A stretch of 64,000 nt of DNA from an uncultured Clostridia bacterium. GTDB taxonomy: Bacteria > Bacillota > Clostridia > TANB77 > CAG-508. The notes under the pieces are model-generated. The model was given only the letters and a program-made list of their open reading frames with translations, made no database searches and was not told the DNA's origin. The DNA lies in assembly GCA_947627185.1 (NCBI GenBank), contig CANQVF010000009.1:1-64000 (forward strand), in the 5' to 3' direction. Positions 26,797 to 35,331 of the stretch are shown here, in pieces. The position numbers and the translations under genes were made by a program. Positions within the stretch are counted from its first letter, which is position 1. Each line of letters opens with the position of its first letter.

Positions 26797-28545
26797 ATGA
26801 TAAACTTAACTATAAATGGAAAAGCAGTTCAAGCCGAAGAAGGCTCAACTATATTAGAAGCTGCAAGAAAAGTTAATATAGATATTCCTACTTTATGCTT
26901 CTTAAAAGGTGTAAATGAAGTGGGAGATTGCAGAATGTGTGTTGTTGAAGTTGAAGGAAGACGTGGATTTGCAACTGCATGTATTCAAAAAGTTGAGGAA
27001 GGAATGGTAGTAAAAACAAGCACACCAGCTGTTATTGAAGCTAGAAGAATAGTTTTAGATTTAATACTTTCAAATCATGATAGAGAATGCTTAACTTGCT
27101 CAAGAAATGGTAATTGTGAATTACAAAAATTGGCTCAAGAATTTTATGTTGATGAAATTGAGTATCAAGGTACTAGAAATCAATATGAGATAGATGATAA
27201 GTCTCCAGCAATTGTTAGAAATTTTAATAAATGTGTTTTATGTAGAAGATGTGTTGCTACTTGCAAAAAAGTACAAGGAATAGGTGCAATAGATTCTGCT
27301 GAAAGAGGTTTTTCATCTCAAGTATCTACATATAAAAATAAGAGTTTAAATGATGTAAATTGCACATTCTGCGGTCAATGTATTGAAGCTTGTCCAGTAG
27401 GAGCATTAAAGGAAAAAGATAGTACTGAGGAAGTTTGGAAAGCTTTAAGAGATGAAGAAAAATATGTAATAGCACAAACTGCACCAGCTGTTAGAGCAGC
27501 ATTAGGTGAAGAATTTGGAATGGAAATAGGAACTAATGTAACAGGAAAAATGGTTTCAAGCTTAAAACAAATGGGATTTGATAAAGTATTTGATACAAAT
27601 ACAGGTGCTGATTTTACAATAGTAGAAGAAGGAACAGAATTTTTAAATAGATTTCAAAATGGTGGAACGCTTCCAATGATTACATCTTGTAGTCCAGGAT
27701 GGGTTAGATATATGGAACTTAATTATCCAGAATTAATTCCACACTTATCTACATGTAAATCACCACATCAAATGTTTGGAGCACTTATAAAATCTTATTA
27801 TGCTGAAAAAATGGGAATTGATCCAAGCAAAATATTTGTTGTTTCAGTAATGCCATGTATTGCTAAAAAATTTGAAAGAACAAGAGATGATATGCAAGGT
27901 GCTGGATATGATGATGTTGATAGTGTAATTACAACTAGAGAACTTGCAAGAATGATAAAACAAGCACATATTGATTTTGTAAATCTTGAAGATTCAAAAT
28001 TTGATGAACCAATGGGAGAAGCAACAGGTGCTGCTGCAATATTTGGAACAACAGGTGGAGTTATGGAAGCTGCCTTAAGAACTGTTCATGAAAAAGTTAC
28101 AGGAAATCCTTTTGAAAAATTAGATTATGAAGCTGTAAGAGGAGAACAAGGAATTAAAAGAGCAGAAGTAGATATGAATGGCAAAAAAGTAAAAGTAGTA
28201 GTTGCTTCTGGTTTAAAGAATGCTCAAACTATTATGGAAGAAATTAAGAGTGGAAAAGCTGATTATCAATTTGTTGAAATTATGGCATGTCCTGGAGGAT
28301 GTGTAATGGGTGGTGGTCAACCAATAAGAAGTTCAAAAGAAAGAGCAACAATTGATATAAGAAGTAAAAGAGCAAATTGTTTATACTCAATAGATGAAAA
28401 AAGTACTGTAAGAAAATCACATGAAAATCCAGTTTTAAAGAAAATTTATGAAGAATATTTAGGAGAGGCTGGAGGACATAAAGCTCATGAACTATTACAT
28501 ACAAGCTATGTAGAAAGAAAAAAATATTTACTAGATGAAGATTAA
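26797..28545 (+). CDS. hydA: [FeFe] hydrogenase catalytic subunit
   Basis: 582 aa, makes or consumes H2 at the H-cluster. N-terminal [2Fe-2S] domain (GDCRMCVVEVEG), His/Cys-ligated [4Fe-4S] site (HDRECLTCSRNGNCELQ), two ferredoxin-type [4Fe-4S] clusters (CVLCRRCVATCKK, CTFCGQCIEACP), then H-cluster motifs L1 TSCSPGWVRYME, L2 MPCIAKKFE and L3 MACPGGCVMGGGQP, and a small-subunit-like tail. With hydCB this fits the group A3 NAD/ferredoxin bifurcating enzyme, used by fermenters to dispose of electrons. Maturases HydEFG are not in the window. Confidence 0.97.
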   Translation: MINLTINGKAVQAEEGSTILEAARKVNIDIPTLCFLKGVNEVGDCRMCVVEVEGRRGFATACIQKVEEGMVVKTSTPAVIEARRIVLDLILSNHDRECLTCSRNGNCELQKLAQEFYVDEIEYQGTRNQYEIDDKSPAIVRNFNKCVLCRRCVATCKKVQGIGAIDSAERGFSSQVSTYKNKSLNDVNCTFCGQCIEACPVGALKEKDSTEEVWKALRDEEKYVIAQTAPAVRAALGEEFGMEIGTNVTGKMVSSLKQMGFDKVFDTNTGADFTIVEEGTEFLNRFQNGGTLPMITSCSPGWVRYMELNYPELIPHLSTCKSPHQMFGALIKSYYAEKMGIDPSKIFVVSVMPCIAKKFERTRDDMQGAGYDDVDSVITTRELARMIKQAHIDFVNLEDSKFDEPMGEATGAAAIFGTTGGVMEAALRTVHEKVTGNPFEKLDYEAVRGEQGIKRAEVDMNGKKVKVVVASGLKNAQTIMEEIKSGKADYQFVEIMACPGGCVMGGGQPIRSSKERATIDIRSKRANCLYSIDEKSTVRKSHENPVLKKIYEEYLGEAGGHKAHELLHTSYVERKKYLLDED

Positions 28546-28552
28546 AAATAAT

Positions 28553-28597
28553 AAAGCCCAATGTAAAACAATTTTTGTTTACATTGGGCTTTTAAAT
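28553..28597. terminator. Bidirectional terminator between hydA and ylbJ
   Basis: AAAGCCCAATGTAAA / TTTACATTGGGCTTT stem of 15 bp. Confidence 0.92.
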
Positions 28598-28627
28598 ATA
28601 AAAAATACTATTTTTTAATGTTTAAAT

Positions 28628-29632
28628 TTAAATAAAAGAAATTATAAAAAAAGTAAAAATACTAGAAAAAATTCCTTGAAGAATTTTTCCGTAAAAATAT
28701 GGTTTTATAGAAATATTTTCTTTAGCTATAATACTATAAACTTGTAAAAGTACAGAAATTCCACCAAAACCTAGTAAAAAGGAAGTAAGAAGAATAGTTA
28801 AAGTAGATGTTCCTAAACTTGCTACTAAATTTACACCATTTGTAAGCTCAATAAATCCTGTAATAAAGCTTAATAAAACTTCTTTAGGTATATTTGTGAT
28901 GCTATTTAAAAAACTAGTAATTATTTCTAAAATACCAGAAGTTTGTAAGATAGAAATTATAACAGAAAAAAGAACAATAAAACCACCTATTGTAAGAATT
29001 GTTCCAATTGATTTTTTTATTGAATTTCCAATTATTTCACCAAGTTCAGAAATTTTAATCGGAGAAGACATAGAATTAAATTTTGTTTCTCGATAATTTA
29101 TATCAAATTTATCTTTTTTCCAAAACTTAAAAAAATATCCTACTAGCAAAGATGCTAAAATATGAGATATAAGAAGAATAATTCCGATTTTTTTGTTTCC
29201 AAATAAACTAATTCCTATTGTACCTAAAATAAATAAAGGACCAGAATTATTTGTATATGCAATAAGACGTTCTGCTTCTATTTTTGAAATAATTTTTTGC
29301 TTTTTTAAATTACAAACAACTTTTGCACCAACAGGATATCCACTAATAGTTCCTAAAATAATAGCAATAGCACTTTCTCCTGGAACATTAAAAAATGGTT
29401 TCATGAATTTATTTAAAAATTTTCCCAAAATATAAGTAAAATTTGTTTGACAAAGAAGTTCTGTTGCAATAAAAAAAGGAAAAAGACTAGGTAAAACTTT
29501 TGTGGCCCAGAGAATAAGCCCATTTTGAGCTGCTAATAAATTATTATTAGAAAACATTAAAAGAGATAAAGTAAATAAAATAAAAATAAAGGTAAAAAAA
29601 TATTTTTTAAAAGATATTACAAAAAAATTCAT
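28628..29632 (-). CDS. ylbJ: YlbJ-like sporulation integral membrane protein
   Basis: 334 aa, about eight TM helices. Matches the YlbJ/nucleoside-recognition-type membrane family: LILWATKVLPSLFPFFIATELL, FNVPGESAIAIILGTISGYPVGAK, and ERLIAYTNNSGPLFILGTIG. In B. subtilis ylbJ is a mother-cell sporulation gene, so its presence supports a spore-forming lineage, though the exact molecular role is unsettled. Single gene, convergent with hydA. Confidence 0.85.
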   Translation of the reverse strand: MNFFVISFKKYFFTFIFILFTLSLLMFSNNNLLAAQNGLILWATKVLPSLFPFFIATELLCQTNFTYILGKFLNKFMKPFFNVPGESAIAIILGTISGYPVGAKVVCNLKKQKIISKIEAERLIAYTNNSGPLFILGTIGISLFGNKKIGIILLISHILASLLVGYFFKFWKKDKFDINYRETKFNSMSSPIKISELGEIIGNSIKKSIGTILTIGGFIVLFSVIISILQTSGILEIITSFLNSITNIPKEVLLSFITGFIELTNGVNLVASLGTSTLTILLTSFLLGFGGISVLLQVYSIIAKENISIKPYFYGKILQGIFSSIFTFFIISFI

Positions 29633-29694
29633 AACATACTCCAGTTAATTTACATATTAATATTTATATATTCATAATAAATAAAAATATGTAT

Positions 29695-29853
29695 GTTTTA
29701 TATAGTTTATATATAGATATTATTAGTGATTTGGTGTCGCAATCTTCTTTTTTTAATTTTTAAAATGAAGATTGCTCCATTTCGCACTTCGCTTATGCTT
29801 CGTTTGGTCGCTTACGCATCACTTATAATATCTATATATAACCTATATAAAAC
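29695..29853. mobile_element. MITE-like element with 36-bp terminal inverted repeats
   Basis: The ends 29695-29730 and 29818-29853 are inverted copies that match at 34 of 36 positions by my alignment. A second inner pair, GCAATCTTC (29739) and GAAGATTGC (29767), nests inside. The right half is richer in G+C (CGCACTTCGCTTATGCTTCG) than its surroundings. No ORF. No clear target-site duplication. Alternatively a large structured RNA or nucleoid/recombination site. Confidence 0.6.
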
Positions 29854-29909
29854 TTTATGAATTTTATTTATAAAACATTGTTTTTTAAATACTAAATTAC
29901 CTATTTTAC

Positions 29910-29938
29910 TTGAAAAAGCTGTCAAAATATTATATAAT
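29910..29938 (+). promoter_or_regulatory. SigA promoter of mfd
   Basis: TTGAAA, 17 nt, TATAAT. Confidence 0.7.
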
Positions 29939-30032
29939 AATTAAACATTTTATGTGCTTACAAAAAAATGGAATATATATAATGTATATTGTACATTTAT
30001 TATAATAATATATAAATAGAGAGGAGTGGAAA

Positions 30033-33000
30033 ATGAATTCAATTATTAAAACTGTACCAAATGTTAAAAAGTTTAATGATTACTTATTTGAATTAAATAA
30101 AGGTACCAATCCGATAATGCTTTCTGGATTAACAGATGTAGGAAAAGTTCATATGGCTTATAGTACAAAATTTTATTCAGAAAAGCCAATTTGTATAGTT
30201 ACTTATAATGAAATGCAAGCAAAAAAAATAATAAAAGATTTAGCATTTTTTGGAGAAAAAGTTAAGTTTTTTCCTAAAAGAGATATTATAAGTTTTGATT
30301 ATGTAGCAGAAAGTAAAGATACATTATTTAAAAGAATATCTGTATTAAACAAATTAGTAAAAAATGATAAAAAAATAATAGTAACTACTATAGAAGCTGC
30401 AATGCAAAAAATGATTACAAAAGAAAGCCTTTATAAAAATGTTATGACATTAAAAGTAGGAGATACTTTTGATTTAGAAAACCTTAAAGAAAAATTAGTT
30501 TTATTAGGTTACGAAAGGTATGACTTAATAGAAGGAAAAGGACAATTTAGTGTTAGAGGTGGAATTGTAGATATTGCTACTTCAATAAACAGTGGTGTAA
30601 GAATTGAATTCTGGGGAGATGAAATAGATTCAATTAGAAAGTTTAGTTTATCAACACAAAGAACAGTTAAAATGTTAGAAGAAATTGAGATTTTTCCAGC
30701 TTATGAATTCTTATTAGAAACGGATGTTGATACAGTTTGCAAACGAATTGAAGAAAAAAATTATCCAAACTCAGTTAAAGAAAAAGTTAGAGATGATGTA
30801 TATCAAATAAAAAATGGCGATTTCTTAACAAAAATAGATAAATATTTTGATTGTTTTTATGAAAAAACAGATACACTTTTAGATTATCTTCAAGATGATT
30901 GTGTTATTTTTATAGATGAAATTGCCAAAGTAAAAGCGAGAGCAGAAAATATAACAAAAGATAATGCAAATCTTATAAAAGATTTAGTAGATAAAAATAA
31001 AATTGTTCCAGGAATTCTAACAGAAATGAAAGATTACATTAAATTTTCTGAAAGATTAGCAAATAAACAAGCAGTTTATTTAGAAAAACAAGATGTTGGA
31101 TTTGTGGACAAACAAAGTATGCATGCAAAAAGAAACGGATATAGCTTTAGCTATAGGGAGGTCAACTTTTTTCGTAGTTCAATGGATTTACTGTTTCAGG
31201 AACTACAAGAAGCAATTAAAAGAGGGAAACAAACAGTAATTCTAGGCGGAAGCACGGAAAAATGTAGAAAACTATCTACTTTATTATTAGAAAAAAATAT
31301 ACCAAATATATATACAGATTTTTTAGAAGATGACTTAACTCTTGGTGTGGTAAACATTACACCAGGAGCTTTTTCTGCAGGTTTTGAATTTTTTGATGCT
31401 AACCTTTTAGTAATTGTGGCAGAAGAAATTTTTGAGGTAAAACCAGAGAAAAGATTAAAGCCATCTTCTACTTTTAAGAATGCTGAAACTATTACAGTAT
31501 TTTCAGATTTAAAAGAAGGAGATTATGTTGTTCATAGAAGTCATGGTATAGGTCAATTTTTGGGTGTAAATACAATTAAAGCAGATGGAATTACAAAAGA
31601 TTATATAAAATTAAAATATAAAGGTGATGATATTTTATATATTCCTACTAATTCTTTAGATAATATTAGAAAATATGTAGGTCCAGAAAAAATTGGTCCA
31701 AGATTAAATAAGTTAGGCTCAAAAGATTGGGATAAAACAAAAGCAAAAGTAAAAAATAATTTAAGAGAAGTTGCTGAAGAATTAGTAGAACTATATGCTA
31801 AAAGACAGAAAATGGAAGGATTTGCATTTTCTAAGGATACACCTTGGCAACAAGAATTTGAAGATAGTTTTAAATATGTTGAAACAGATGATCAATTAAG
31901 ATGCATAGAAGAAGTAAAAAAGGATATGGAAAAGCCTAAACCAATGGATAGATTACTTTGTGGAGATGTTGGTTATGGGAAAACAGAAGTTGCAATTCGT
32001 GCAGCTTTTAAAGCTGTAATGGACCAAAAACAAGTTGTTTATTTAGCTCCAACAACAGTTTTAGCAAAACAGCAATATGATGAATTCAAAAATAGGATGA
32101 AAGAATACCCTATAAGAATAGAATTATTAAATAGATTTAGAACAAAAAAAGAGCAAGAAGAAATTTTAAGAAATTTAGAGCTTGGTGAAACAGATATTTT
32201 AATTGGAACACATAGAGTTTTAAGTAAAGATGTAAAATATAAAAATTTAGGTTTATTAATTATAGATGAAGAGCATAGATTTGGAGTAAAAGCAAAAGAA
32301 AAAATAAAAGAACTAAAAAATAGCATAGATGTTCTTACTATGACAGCTACTCCAATTCCAAGAACTTTGCATATGTCTATTGTTGGAATGAGAGATATGT
32401 CTGTTATATATGAACCACCTCAAAATAGAAAACCAGTTCAAACTTATGTATTAGAATATGACAAAGAAGTTATTCAAGAAGCAATTACAAAAGAACTAGA
32501 AAGAGGTGGGCAAGTATTTTACTTATATAATAATGTTGAAGGTATTGAGAAAAAAGCATTAGAAATAAATGATTTAGTAAAAGAAGCAAAAGTAGAATAT
32601 GCACATGGAAAAATGAGTGGTACAGAGCTTGAAAATATTATGCAAAACTTTGTTGATGAAAAATGCAATGTTTTAGTTTGCACAACAATTTTAGAATCTG
32701 GAATAGATATACCAAATGCAAACACTATAATTGTTGAAAATGCAGATAGATTAGGATTAGCACAACTTTATCAAATAAGAGGAAGAGTTGGCCGTTCAGA
32801 TAAACAAGCTTATGCATATATAACATATAGGAGAGACAAAACTTTAAGTGAAGTTGCAGATAAGAGATTAAAAGCAATAAAAGAATTTACTGAGTTTGGT
32901 TCAGGCTTTAAGATAGCAATGAGAGATTTAGAGATTCGTGGTGCGGGAAGTTTAATGGGCGAAATCCAACATGGACATATGGAGCAAATTGGTTACGATA

Positions 33001-33491
33001 TGTATTGTGAATTATTAAATCAGGTTGTTAAAGAGATAAAAGGTGAAGAGGTAGTTGAAGAAGTAGATGTTCAAATAGAGCTTGATGTTACAAGTTATAT
33101 ACCAGAAGATTATATTGAAAATTCTTCTTTAAAAATTGAAGTTTATCAAAATATAGCTTTATGCAAAACAGAAGAAGATATACAAAATGTAACAGATGAA
33201 ATCATAGATAGATATGGTGCAATGCCTTATGAAGTGGAAAACTTATTAGATATAGCTAGAATTAAAAATTTAGCACGAGAAAAATATATTTTAAAAATTT
33301 CTCAAAAAAGAGAAAATGTAGTATTTTATTTTGATAATAGTAAGTTTAATTTAGATGTTATTGATAAACTAATGAAAACTTATAGAAACAGAATAAAATT
33401 TTCTCCTTCAAAAGAACCATATATTACTTTTAAATTATTAGATTTAAAAAATATTTTAGAAGAATGCAAAGAATTTTTAAAAAAATTATAA
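30033..33491 (+). CDS. mfd: Transcription-repair coupling factor Mfd
   Basis: 1152 aa ATP-driven translocase that removes stalled RNA polymerase and recruits UvrA. UvrB-like N-terminal modules (~1-330), the RNAP-interaction domain (~485-560; GDYVVHRSHGIGQFLG), and RecG-like helicase lobes with Walker A GDVGYGKTE, DEEH box and TATPIPRTL, followed by the TRG and C-terminal D7 domains. Full length. SD GAGGAG. In many Firmicutes mfd follows pth, but not here. Confidence 0.97.
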   Translation: MNSIIKTVPNVKKFNDYLFELNKGTNPIMLSGLTDVGKVHMAYSTKFYSEKPICIVTYNEMQAKKIIKDLAFFGEKVKFFPKRDIISFDYVAESKDTLFKRISVLNKLVKNDKKIIVTTIEAAMQKMITKESLYKNVMTLKVGDTFDLENLKEKLVLLGYERYDLIEGKGQFSVRGGIVDIATSINSGVRIEFWGDEIDSIRKFSLSTQRTVKMLEEIEIFPAYEFLLETDVDTVCKRIEEKNYPNSVKEKVRDDVYQIKNGDFLTKIDKYFDCFYEKTDTLLDYLQDDCVIFIDEIAKVKARAENITKDNANLIKDLVDKNKIVPGILTEMKDYIKFSERLANKQAVYLEKQDVGFVDKQSMHAKRNGYSFSYREVNFFRSSMDLLFQELQEAIKRGKQTVILGGSTEKCRKLSTLLLEKNIPNIYTDFLEDDLTLGVVNITPGAFSAGFEFFDANLLVIVAEEIFEVKPEKRLKPSSTFKNAETITVFSDLKEGDYVVHRSHGIGQFLGVNTIKADGITKDYIKLKYKGDDILYIPTNSLDNIRKYVGPEKIGPRLNKLGSKDWDKTKAKVKNNLREVAEELVELYAKRQKMEGFAFSKDTPWQQEFEDSFKYVETDDQLRCIEEVKKDMEKPKPMDRLLCGDVGYGKTEVAIRAAFKAVMDQKQVVYLAPTTVLAKQQYDEFKNRMKEYPIRIELLNRFRTKKEQEEILRNLELGETDILIGTHRVLSKDVKYKNLGLLIIDEEHRFGVKAKEKIKELKNSIDVLTMTATPIPRTLHMSIVGMRDMSVIYEPPQNRKPVQTYVLEYDKEVIQEAITKELERGGQVFYLYNNVEGIEKKALEINDLVKEAKVEYAHGKMSGTELENIMQNFVDEKCNVLVCTTILESGIDIPNANTIIVENADRLGLAQLYQIRGRVGRSDKQAYAYITYRRDKTLSEVADKRLKAIKEFTEFGSGFKIAMRDLEIRGAGSLMGEIQHGHMEQIGYDMYCELLNQVVKEIKGEEVVEEVDVQIELDVTSYIPEDYIENSSLKIEVYQNIALCKTEEDIQNVTDEIIDRYGAMPYEVENLLDIARIKNLAREKYILKISQKRENVVFYFDNSKFNLDVIDKLMKTYRNRIKFSPSKEPYITFKLLDLKNILEECKEFLKKL

Positions 33492-33496
33492 AAAGG

Positions 33497-33531
33497 AAAT
33501 CCCCAACGCGTAAAATTTCTTGCGTCGGGGA
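33497..33531. terminator. GC-rich hairpin between mfd and the convergent 93-aa gene
   Basis: CCCCaACGC / GCGTcGGGG with one internal mismatch. Serves mfd and, on the other strand, the 93-aa gene, where T's follow. Confidence 0.7.
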
Positions 33532-33568
33532 AAATACACTAAAACAGTGCTGAATACATTTGAAGCTT

Positions 33569-33850
33569 TTACAGTAGCCTTGCCCTCAAAGTGTAGACAT
33601 GATCAAATCCAATTACTCTTATTGAATCATGATGCTTTATTTCTGGATTGATGATGTTTTGCAAAACCTCCAACTCGTTGTAATTTAATGTTGGTCTGCC
33701 ATTTGCAACAAATACAAATTCTATTTCTGAATCGGTTAAAAAAAACTTTTTTACATCTAAGTTAAAATGTTTCAATTGGTGATACAATTTGTAAAAAACC
33801 TCGGGATACTTGTTTGCAATTGTTAAGGGCGTGTTCCGTTTTACTTCCAT
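33569..33850 (-). CDS. Hypothetical protein, 93 aa, atypical base composition
   Basis: I do not recognise the family. It is a small soluble protein, mixed alpha/beta by pattern, basic at the start (MEVKRNTPLTIANKYPEVFY) and ending VYTLRARLL. It has a full expression context: TGATATAAT on the minus strand near 33897-33905, a strong SD (AAGGAGGAGC) and a hairpin downstream. Codon and base use are visibly richer in G+C than neighbours, as is its terminator, suggesting transfer from another genome. It stands alone and convergent to mfd. Confidence 0.7.
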   Translation of the reverse strand: MEVKRNTPLTIANKYPEVFYKLYHQLKHFNLDVKKFFLTDSEIEFVFVANGRPTLNYNELEVLQNIINPEIKHHDSIRVIGFDHVYTLRARLL

Positions 33851-34013
33851 AATGCTCCTCCTTATTTTAAAATTGTTTGCTAGTGCATTAAAAATTATTA
33901 TATCATAAATATATGAAAATTAGAATAGTTTTATGCATATTTATTGATAAATAGAATAAAAAATATTAAAATATAAAATAATAATAGTATTATTTATAGA
34001 AAAGGTGAATTTT

Positions 34014-34808
34014 ATGACAATTACAAGTAAAGATAATGAGACTATAAAACATATAAAAAAATTAAAAGAAAAAAAATATAGAGATGAATATAAAGAATTT
34101 ATAGTAGAAGGTTTAAAAATGATAGAAGAAGCCTTATTTGAAAAGGCTAAAATAAAATCTATCATTATTTGTGATGATTGTAAGAATCAAGGAACTATAC
34201 CTAGTAATTTAATGTATGAAATAGCAAAACTTAATTGTATATATGTTTCTGAAAAAGTATTTGTTTCTATAACAGATGTTGTAAATCCACAAGGAATAAT
34301 GGCAATTTTAGAAAAGCCAGAAAATAATGAAGAACAAATTAATTACAAAGAAAATAATTTTTTAATTTTAGATAATATTCAAGATCCAGGGAATATGGGA
34401 ACAATTTTAAGAACAGCAGATAGTTTAAATTTAAAACAAATTATAGTTTCTAAAGGTTCTGCTGATATATATAATCCAAAAGTTGTAAGATCTACAATGG
34501 GAGCAATTTTTAGAGTTAAAGTTGTTGAAGTTGAAGATTTAACAAAAACTATAAAAGAAATGAAAAAACATAAAATAAAAGTATATGCAACTGATTTAGA
34601 AACAGATAAAAGTATATATAGTGTTGATTATACTAAAACAGCAATTATAATTGGAAATGAAGCAAATGGAGTTTCAGAAAAAGTTTTAAATGAAGCTACA
34701 GATAAAATAAAAATACCTATGATTGGAAAAACAGAAAGTTTAAATGCTGCTGTTGCAACAAGTATAATACTTTATGAAGCATTTAGAAGTACAGGAAAAA
34801 TAAAATAA
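34014..34808 (+). CDS. SpoU/TrmH-family 2'-O-methyltransferase (RlmB-like)
   Basis: 264 aa AdoMet-dependent rRNA or tRNA ribose methylase. N-terminal substrate-binding domain (~1-105), then the knotted SPOUT domain with motif 1 LDNIQDPGNMGTILRTAD, motif 2 IIIGNEANGVS and motif 3 IPMIGKTESLNAAVATSI. ATG 34014 is preferred over the track's GTG 34005, which overlaps the SD AAAAGGTG. The usual pheST neighbours of the Bacillus YsgA relative are not here, so target RNA is open. Confidence 0.93.
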   Translation: MTITSKDNETIKHIKKLKEKKYRDEYKEFIVEGLKMIEEALFEKAKIKSIIICDDCKNQGTIPSNLMYEIAKLNCIYVSEKVFVSITDVVNPQGIMAILEKPENNEEQINYKENNFLILDNIQDPGNMGTILRTADSLNLKQIIVSKGSADIYNPKVVRSTMGAIFRVKVVEVEDLTKTIKEMKKHKIKVYATDLETDKSIYSVDYTKTAIIIGNEANGVSEKVLNEATDKIKIPMIGKTESLNAAVATSIILYEAFRSTGKIK

Positions 34809-34816
34809 AATATTGT

Positions 34817-34854
34817 TAATAAACACATAGTAATGTTTATGTGTTTATTTTTTT
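34817..34854 (+). terminator. Terminator of the SpoU methyltransferase gene
   Basis: AATAAACACATA / TATGTGTTTATT stem, then T's. Confidence 0.88.
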
Positions 34855-34911
34855 GTTTACAATAAATTACCAAAGAATTCACACAAAAAACACCAATGAA
34901 ATAATGCTTAA

Positions 34912-34920
34912 TGATATAAT
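34912..34920 (+). promoter_or_regulatory. Extended -10 promoter for the 30-aa ORF
   Basis: TGaTATAAT, no good -35. Confidence 0.5.
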
Positions 34921-34969
34921 TCTATTCAAATAAGATTACTAGAAGAAAGGTTTTAAAGGTGATTTTATT

Positions 34970-35062
34970 ATGGAAGAAATTAATAAAAATGAAGAATTAA
35001 AAAATATAATTAAAGATATTATTATTTTTGCAGATACAAGTGATTCATATTTTGATAATTAA
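34970..35062 (+). CDS. Short ORF, 30 aa, acidic peptide
   Basis: Too short for the ORF track. It reads MEEINKNEELKNIIKDIIIF and ends in ADTSDSYFDN. A canonical SD (AAAGGTG, 8 nt before the ATG), an extended -10 promoter and a terminator make translation credible. No family recognised. Its first six residues (MEEINK) equal those of the TnpB-like protein on the other side of the invertible switch, which may be chance or trace a shared origin. Confidence 0.5.
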   Translation: MEEINKNEELKNIIKDIIIFADTSDSYFDN

Positions 35063-35096
35063 TATATTTATATTTAAAAATATGTGAATTTTAATT

Positions 35097-35118
35097 GCTA
35101 ATATATATTAGCCTTTTT
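35097..35118 (+). terminator. Terminator after the 30-aa ORF
   Basis: Perfect palindrome GCTAATAT/ATATTAGC followed by CTTTTTG. Confidence 0.75.
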
Positions 35119-35122
35119 GTGT

Positions 35123-35168
35123 AGCACTTTAAGTATTGACAAGCAATACTTAAAGTGCTATTTTTTTT
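35123..35168 (+). terminator. Strong second terminator left of the invertible segment
   Basis: 15-bp perfect stem AGCACTTTAAGTATT / AATACTTAAAGTGCT, 7-nt loop, then eight T's. Blocks rightward transcription from entering the switch. Confidence 0.88.
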
Positions 35169-35242
35169 ATCAATTAAATTCTTCTATCTATACTCAAATT
35201 ATTAATAATAATTAAATATATCATTATTTTTGGCAAAAAAAA

Positions 35243-35268
35243 TTTCGTAAAGTTAAATAATTTACGAA
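35243..35268 (-). repeat. Left inversion site (26 bp)
   Basis: Arms TTCGTAAA and TTTACGAA around a 9-bp asymmetric spacer, in reverse orientation to the right site and identical to it at all 26 positions. Flanked on both sides by the 13-mer TGGCAAAAAAAAT (35231 and 35274). Confidence 0.85.
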
Positions 35269-35280
35269 AAAAATGGCAAA

Positions 35281-35331
35281 AAAAATAAACCATAAATGTT
35301 ATGAAAATTAACACTTATGGTTTATTTTTTA
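35281..35331. terminator. Terminator of the recombinase gene, inside the invertible segment
   Basis: AAATAAACCATAA / TTATGGTTTATTT stem with flanking A/T runs on both sides (bidirectional), overlapping the recombinase stop codon. Confidence 0.85.

Larger units (their letters stand above)
29633..30032. other. Intergenic region between ylbJ and mfd
   Basis: 400 bp without a gene. Contains the long inverted-repeat element (29695-29853) and the mfd promoter (29910). The rest is plain AT-rich DNA. Confidence 0.7.
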
